From Paludibacter sp. (lineage in GTDB: Bacteria > Bacteroidota > Bacteroidia > Bacteroidales > Paludibacteraceae): 58,070 bases of DNA. Below, piece after piece: positions 53,366 through 58,070 of the stretch; position 1 is the stretch's first letter; every line of letters begins with the position of its first letter. The stretch spans positions 1-58,070 of the forward strand of contig JAAFGX010000017.1 in assembly GCA_010365115.1 (NCBI GenBank). The letters run 5' to 3'. A program made the position numbers and the translations under genes. Under the pieces are notes generated by a model, which saw nothing but the letters and a program-made list of their open reading frames with translations, did no database searches and was not told where the DNA came from.

Positions 53366-55306
53366 ATGAGTTACCTTAATTTTGACAAGACTTTGCTAAT
53401 TAATCTGGATAAATCGCTTACAAAAGAGATGATTCGTACAAACAGGGCAGGAACTTATAATAGCACTACCATTATTGACTGTAATACCCGTAAATATCAC
53501 GGTCAATTGGTTATGCCGCTGCCCGAAATTGATAATTCCAATCACGTATTACTTTCATCACTGGATGAAACTGTTATACAACATGGTGCGGAATTTAACC
53601 TGGGAATACATAAGTTCGAAGGAAGCAATTACAGCCCGCAAGGACATAAGTACATTCGGCAATTTGATTGTGAAGTGATTTCCAGAACTATTTACAGAGT
53701 TGGTGGAGTAATACTTTCAAAAGAAAAATTATTGGTTTCATTTGAACCCAGAGTATTGATAAAATATACTCTCTTAGAAGCTCATTCTCCAACTATTATT
53801 CGTTTCAAACCTTTTTTGGCTTTTAGAAATGTAAATAAACTGACAAAACAAAATGATTTGGCAGACACTTCGTACAATGAGATTCAAGATGGAATTTCTA
53901 TGCGACTATACGATAATTATCCACTGTTATGCATGCAGTTTTCAAAAAAAGTAACGTACAATCATCAGCCCGATTGGTATAAGAATATCGAATACTATAA
54001 AGAACAGGAAAGAGGATATGAATTTAAAGAAGATCTATTGGTTCCTGGATATTTTGAAATGCCCTTAAAAAAAGACGAATCCATTATTTTTTCTGCCGGT
54101 ATTTCTGAAATATCACCTCGAAAATTAAAAATACTATGGGATGAAGAATTAAAATCAAGAAATTCAAGGACAGATATGTTTTCGTGTTTGAAAAACTCAG
54201 CTCAACAGTTTTATAAACGCGAAGATGATAAGACCTATTTGTTAGCTGGATATCCATGGTTTGGAGCGCGCGCTCGCGACCAGTTTGTGGCACTTCCCGG
54301 TTGTACGCTTTCCATAGATCGTATGGATTACTTCGATGCCATAATGCAAACTGCTATACCCGAACTACAGCGGTTTATGGAAGGTGAACGTACCGGGTTC
54401 AAATTAGAAGCAATTGACGATCCGGATGTTTTGCTTTGGTTTTTGTGGACAATACAGCAATATGCATTTGCGACTTCCCTCAACGAAGCCGCAATGCGTT
54501 ACCAACATTTAGCTACAGAAATTATTGCATTTATTCGGAAACAAAACCATCCTAACTTATTCCTGCATAACAATGGCTTGTTGTATGTTAATGGAACTGA
54601 TAAACCTGCAACATGGATGAATGCACTTGAAAATGGTTGGCCTATAACTCCTCGTACTGGTTATGTTGTCGAAATCAATGCGTTGTGGTATAATGCATTA
54701 AAATTTGTATCGACCCTTACTCGCGAAGTAGGGGATGAACATTCAGCAGATCTCCTCGATTATCAGGCAGAAATTGCCCGCGAAGCTTTTGTGAGTGTTT
54801 TTTGGAATGGAACTTATTTGTACGATTATGTTGATGGAAATTATAACGATGTAGAAGTTCGTCCTAATATGATTCAGGCTGTAGCATTGCCTTTTTCGCC
54901 ACTCGACAAAATGCAGCAAAAATCAGTACTGGATATTTGTACTCGGGAATTACTCACTCCTAAAGGGTTACGGACGTTAAGTCCTAAAAGTGGTTTTTAC
55001 AGACCAAGTTATGTGGGCGGGCAATTGGAACGTGACAGGAACTATCATAATGGACCGGTTTGGCCATTTACTTTTGGAGCATTTGCAAGGGCTTACTTGC
55101 GGGTTTATAAGCAAAGTGGTAAATCGTTTATTGAAAGAATGTTGATAGGTTTTGAAGCGGAAATGAATGAACAATGTATAGGGACTTTACCCGAATTGTT
55201 TGATGGTAATCCACCTTTCAAAGGTCATGGAGGAATGTCATTTGCCATGAGCGTGGCTGAAGTTTTGAGAGTGTTGGATATGTTGAAAAAATACGATAAA
55301 GAATAG
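53366..55306 (+). CDS. Glycogen debranching enzyme (amylo-alpha-1,6-glucosidase type)
   Basis: 646 residues in two parts: an N-terminal strand-rich domain (about 1-225) with NRAGTYNSTTIIDCNTRKYH and the C-terminal (alpha/alpha)6 barrel (about 270-640), with YPWFGARARDQFVALPG, PRTGYVVEINALWYNAL, YRPSYVGGQLERDRNYHNGP and WPFTFGAF. The acidic residues in the barrel are those expected of the glucosidase active site. It removes alpha-1,6 branch stubs from glycogen. Three bases separate it from the GT4 gene, so the two are co-translated. Confidence 0.92.
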   Translation: MSYLNFDKTLLINLDKSLTKEMIRTNRAGTYNSTTIIDCNTRKYHGQLVMPLPEIDNSNHVLLSSLDETVIQHGAEFNLGIHKFEGSNYSPQGHKYIRQFDCEVISRTIYRVGGVILSKEKLLVSFEPRVLIKYTLLEAHSPTIIRFKPFLAFRNVNKLTKQNDLADTSYNEIQDGISMRLYDNYPLLCMQFSKKVTYNHQPDWYKNIEYYKEQERGYEFKEDLLVPGYFEMPLKKDESIIFSAGISEISPRKLKILWDEELKSRNSRTDMFSCLKNSAQQFYKREDDKTYLLAGYPWFGARARDQFVALPGCTLSIDRMDYFDAIMQTAIPELQRFMEGERTGFKLEAIDDPDVLLWFLWTIQQYAFATSLNEAAMRYQHLATEIIAFIRKQNHPNLFLHNNGLLYVNGTDKPATWMNALENGWPITPRTGYVVEINALWYNALKFVSTLTREVGDEHSADLLDYQAEIAREAFVSVFWNGTYLYDYVDGNYNDVEVRPNMIQAVALPFSPLDKMQQKSVLDICTRELLTPKGLRTLSPKSGFYRPSYVGGQLERDRNYHNGPVWPFTFGAFARAYLRVYKQSGKSFIERMLIGFEAEMNEQCIGTLPELFDGNPPFKGHGGMSFAMSVAEVLRVLDMLKKYDKE

Positions 55307-55309
55307 AAT

Positions 55310-56560
55310 ATGAAGGCATTAATGTTTGGTTGGGAATTTCCGCCTCATATTTTGGGAGGGTTGGGTACTGCCAGTTATGGTCTTACGAAAGGTATGTCTT
55401 TGCAAGATGACATGGAAATAACCTTTATTATTCCCAAGCCGCATGGAGATGAAGATCAAAGTTTTCTTAAAATTGTTGGAGCCTGCAACGTTCCGGTTGT
55501 TTGGAAAGAAAATGATTGGGATCATGTAAATCACAGGATTGGAAATATGATGCATCCGGATGAGTATTTTAGATTGAGAAATGGAATTAAATATAATTTC
55601 AATCGAATTTATACCAATGATTTGGGATGTATTGATTTCTCAGGTCGATATCCCGATAATTTGATCGAAGAAATATCCAATTACGAAGCTGTTGCCAGTG
55701 TTTTGGCGCATCAAATGGATTTCGATATTATTCATTCCCACGATTGGCTTACTTATCCTGCAGGAGTTTTTGCAAAACAAATATCAGGTAAACCGTTGGT
55801 TATTCATGTACATGCAACCGATTTCGATCGAAGCCGCGGTCAGGTTAACCCTACGGTATATGGAATTGAAAAACGTGGAATGGATGCTGCGGATCACATT
55901 ATGACAGTAAGTGATCTGACTCGAAAAATTGTAATCGAAAAATACCATCAAGATCCGCGAAAAGTAACTACAGTTCACAATGCAGTAGAACCATTGCCTG
56001 ATGTGGAATCGTTTACAAAAACGCCCCGGAAAGAAAAAGTGGTTACATTTTTAGGTAGAATTACAATGCAAAAAGGTCCCGAATACTTTGTGGAAGCAGC
56101 ATACAGAGTGTTGCAAAAAACAAAAGATGTACGTTTTGTAATGGCAGGCAGTGGCGATATGATGACAGCAATGATTGACCTAGCTGCAAAACGCAATATT
56201 ACAGATCGTTTCCATTTTACCGGTTTTCTCAAAGGGCGGCAGGTGCATGAAATGCTAGCAGAAAGTGATGTGTATATCATGCCTTCTGTATCCGAACCAT
56301 TCGGAATTTCACCTTTGGAGGCTATGCAGGTGGGCACACCTTCCATTATTTCAAAGCAATCGGGTTGTGCCGAAATTCTGACTCATGCAATAAAAACCGA
56401 TTATTGGGACATTGATGCTATGGCCGATGCTATATATGCTATTGTTAAGAATCCTGCTATGTTCGAGAGTCTTAGCAAGCTAGGACTTGATGAAGTAAAT
56501 AATATTAAATGGCAGGATGCGGGATTGAAAGTGAGATCTATTTATGATAGTGTGATGTAA
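55310..56560 (+). CDS. GT4-family glycosyltransferase, glycogen synthase-like
   Basis: 416 residues with two Rossmann halves. The N-terminal GWEFPPHILGGLGTASYGLT holds the donor-phosphate loop, IIHSHDWLTYPAG is the acceptor-side motif, and in the C-terminal half FLGRITMQKGPEYFVEAA, AESDVYIMPSVSEPFGISPL and the EPFG/EA catalytic acids are present. Standing between a debranching enzyme and a GH57 amylase, it is probably the glycogen or alpha-glucan synthase of this operon, as in Bacteroides. Confidence 0.85.
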   Translation: MKALMFGWEFPPHILGGLGTASYGLTKGMSLQDDMEITFIIPKPHGDEDQSFLKIVGACNVPVVWKENDWDHVNHRIGNMMHPDEYFRLRNGIKYNFNRIYTNDLGCIDFSGRYPDNLIEEISNYEAVASVLAHQMDFDIIHSHDWLTYPAGVFAKQISGKPLVIHVHATDFDRSRGQVNPTVYGIEKRGMDAADHIMTVSDLTRKIVIEKYHQDPRKVTTVHNAVEPLPDVESFTKTPRKEKVVTFLGRITMQKGPEYFVEAAYRVLQKTKDVRFVMAGSGDMMTAMIDLAAKRNITDRFHFTGFLKGRQVHEMLAESDVYIMPSVSEPFGISPLEAMQVGTPSIISKQSGCAEILTHAIKTDYWDIDAMADAIYAIVKNPAMFESLSKLGLDEVNNIKWQDAGLKVRSIYDSVM

Positions 56561-56685
56561 AGAGTTGTTGTTTTATAATAGTTAGTTTCTTGTAAAACAA
56601 GATTTTAAATATATATTTCAAACTATAAAATATTCAATTTTCCACAGCATTTCAAATAGTAACTAGTAACAAATTAAATAGATAT
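56561..56685. other. Gap between GT4 and GH57 genes
   Basis: 125 bp of AT-rich DNA; no hairpin terminator or clear promoter. The GH57 gene probably shares the operon transcript. Confidence 0.4.
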
Positions 56686-57963
56686 ATGAAAAACATTTGT
56701 TTTTATTTCCAGATTCATCAACCAATACGTTTGAAACGTTACCGGTTTTTTGAAATTGGCCAGGATCATTATTACTATGATGATTTTCAAACAGAAGAGC
56801 GAATCAGGTATTCGGTTGAGCAGTCCTATTTGCCAGCTAATAAAACTATTGCAGAAATGATTCGCAGTTCGAACGGAAAGTTCAAATGCGCATTTTCTAT
56901 TTCCGGCATAGCATTGGAACAACTGGAACATTATGCTCCAGAAGTTATTGATAGTTTCAAGGAATTGGCAAAAACTGGGAGTGTAGAATTCCTTGTTGAG
57001 CCTTATGCTCATTCCCTTTCGTCGGTTTTCGATGTCAACGAATTCGAACTACAGGTGAAAATGCATGCTGATAAAACTGAAGCGTTGTTTGGTAAGCGCC
57101 CAACTGCATTTTTCAATTCGGAGCTTATCTATTCTGATGAAATTGGCGAAATTGTCTCTAAAATGGGATATAAAACGATGATGATTGATGAAGCTAAACA
57201 TGTTTTGGGATGGAAAAGTCCCAATTATGTTTATAATCATTCGTATATCCCAAAATTAAAACTATTGGTCAGAAACCATAAACTTAGTGATGATATTGCT
57301 TTCCGATTTTCAGGATTATCACTTACTGCCGAAAATTTTATTCAGTGGGTGGGAGCCTTCCCCGAAAATGATAATGCAATTACTATTGGAATGGGTTATG
57401 AAGCACTCGGAATTGTTCAACCGGCCTATACGGGAATTTTTGATTTTTTTAAAGCACTTCCTTATCATGCCATTGAACAGAAAATGAATTTCATTCTTCC
57501 TTCTGAGTTAGCAAAAAAGAGCGAATCAGCCGGACCATTATCAGTAACTTATCCCATGAGCTGGGTTGGTAATGACAAGGATCTAACTCCATGGACAGGA
57601 AATGATCTTCAAAATGAAGCATTTGCAAAACTTTATGCAGTAGGTGAGAGAGTTCGGATGTGTGCTGATAAACCCTTGTTACGCGATTGGCTGATCCTTC
57701 AGTCGAGCGACCATTTCCGTTATATGAGCCATAAAGATGCCTGGGGTTCGAATTTTGAATCATCGTACGATGCATTTATGAATTATATGAATGTATTGGC
57801 CGATTTTCTGGAGCGCGTGGATGCTCAGTATCCTACCACTATTGAAAATGAAGAATTGAATGAATTGCTTAAAACTATCAATAGCCAAGAAAAGGAAATA
57901 GAAGATTTGGAAGATGAAGTGAAAAAACTTAAGACCAGAAACGCTAGGAAAATAGAGAAATAA
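56686..57963 (+). CDS. Glycoside hydrolase family 57 (alpha-amylase/4-alpha-glucanotransferase type)
   Basis: 425 residues. The GH57 signature begins YFQIHQPIRLKRYRFFEIG. The nucleophile Glu is expected in TAFFNSELIYSDE, and VEPYAHSLSS and MSWVGNDKDLTPW are further conserved blocks. The C-terminal 40 residues (EELNELLKTINSQEKEIEDL and following) form a heptad-type coiled coil, absent from the smallest GH57 enzymes. Cytosolic. It would cleave or transfer alpha-1,4-glucan segments made by the neighbouring enzymes. Confidence 0.9.
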   Translation: MKNICFYFQIHQPIRLKRYRFFEIGQDHYYYDDFQTEERIRYSVEQSYLPANKTIAEMIRSSNGKFKCAFSISGIALEQLEHYAPEVIDSFKELAKTGSVEFLVEPYAHSLSSVFDVNEFELQVKMHADKTEALFGKRPTAFFNSELIYSDEIGEIVSKMGYKTMMIDEAKHVLGWKSPNYVYNHSYIPKLKLLVRNHKLSDDIAFRFSGLSLTAENFIQWVGAFPENDNAITIGMGYEALGIVQPAYTGIFDFFKALPYHAIEQKMNFILPSELAKKSESAGPLSVTYPMSWVGNDKDLTPWTGNDLQNEAFAKLYAVGERVRMCADKPLLRDWLILQSSDHFRYMSHKDAWGSNFESSYDAFMNYMNVLADFLERVDAQYPTTIENEELNELLKTINSQEKEIEDLEDEVKKLKTRNARKIEK

Positions 57964-57992
57964 TCTATACTATTTGATATAATACCAACTGT

Positions 57993-58024
57993 ACATTTAA
58001 AACAGTCCAATCTGTTTTAAATGT
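57993..58024 (+). terminator. Inverted repeat after the glycogen operon
   Basis: ACATTTAAAACAG and CTGTTTTAAATGT around TCCAAT, a 13-bp perfect stem 30 bp after the GH57 stop. No T run follows, so termination is not certain; it may also be part of the repeat element. Confidence 0.55.
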
Positions 58025-58035
58025 CTACTGTTGTT

Positions 58036-58070
58036 AATGCCGATTGCAAATTCCGCTTGCGGAAGGCTTA
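58036..58070. repeat. Left part of the dispersed repeat element, cut by the window end
   Basis: AATGCCGATTG followed by ATTCCGCTTGCGGAAGGC, both found in the same order at 7491-7530. The TTTGATATAATACCAACTG at 57974-57992 resembles the left edge at 7483 too. Confidence 0.6.

Overview
The window looks like a chromosome segment from an anaerobic member of the Bacteroidetes, most likely order Bacteroidales. Supporting signs are the AT-rich DNA, promoters of the Bacteroides type (TTTG about 20 nt upstream of TAnnTTTG), an RseC-RnfBCDGEA operon in the usual Bacteroidetes order, and families common in that phylum (DUF2723, DUF2851, Ig-like lipoproteins, GH57 with GT4 and a debranching enzyme). The genus cannot be fixed from sequence alone.

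Layout. 1-782: a small toxin-antitoxin pair whose RelE-like toxin carries a nonsense codon. 1134-7447: a tight six-gene + strand operon (DUF427, triple rhodanese, FAD disulfide oxidoreductase, EgtD-like histidine methyltransferase, permease fused to a binding protein, ABC ATPase). I read it as an anaerobic ergothioneine synthesis (EanA/EanB type) and uptake (EgtU type) operon. 7448-10402: an intergenic repeat element, a 622-residue protein of unknown function and a small ferredoxin. 10493-25208: a type II-C CRISPR-Cas locus. It has a detached scrap of array, a YoeB-type toxin-antitoxin pair, an array of 83 repeats and 82 spacers, a 15-bp minisatellite, cas2, cas1, a REP-associated tyrosine transposase (RAYT) lodged between cas1 and cas9, cas9 (1251 residues), and a divergent tracrRNA. 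Palindromes built on CCAAAGTT-tag-AACTTTGG lie in almost every gap of the cas region and inside the RAYT gene; the minisatellite unit contains one palindrome arm.

25238-34113: a phosphate butyryl/acetyltransferase, a DUF2723 membrane protein, a polysaccharide deacetylase, a DUF2851 protein and an Ig-like lipoprotein. 34419-40562: the Rnf ferredoxin:NAD oxidoreductase operon with its promoter and terminator, followed by tRNA-Gly(CCC). 40704-49838: an omega-amidase-like nitrilase, two PlsC-type acyltransferases, a UvrD helicase, an MNT/HEPN pair with a frameshifted HEPN gene, recA, a cyclophilin lipoprotein and a bile-acid-symporter-family carrier. 49891-53016: three minus-strand envelope genes (unknown anchored protein, Wzz-like, rhomboid). 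53366-57963: a glycogen/alpha-glucan operon (debranching enzyme, GT4, GH57).

How parts work together. crRNA and tracrRNA both read from the + strand: the tracrRNA anti-repeat complements the + strand repeat over about 25 bp, and every repeat carries a TATCTTTG box that could start its own crRNA. The cas genes read from the - strand towards the array. Several genes (DUF2723, the Ig-like lipoprotein, rnfD, rnfA) are preceded directly by A/C-rich tandem short repeats that end just before the start codon, a leader style worth examining.
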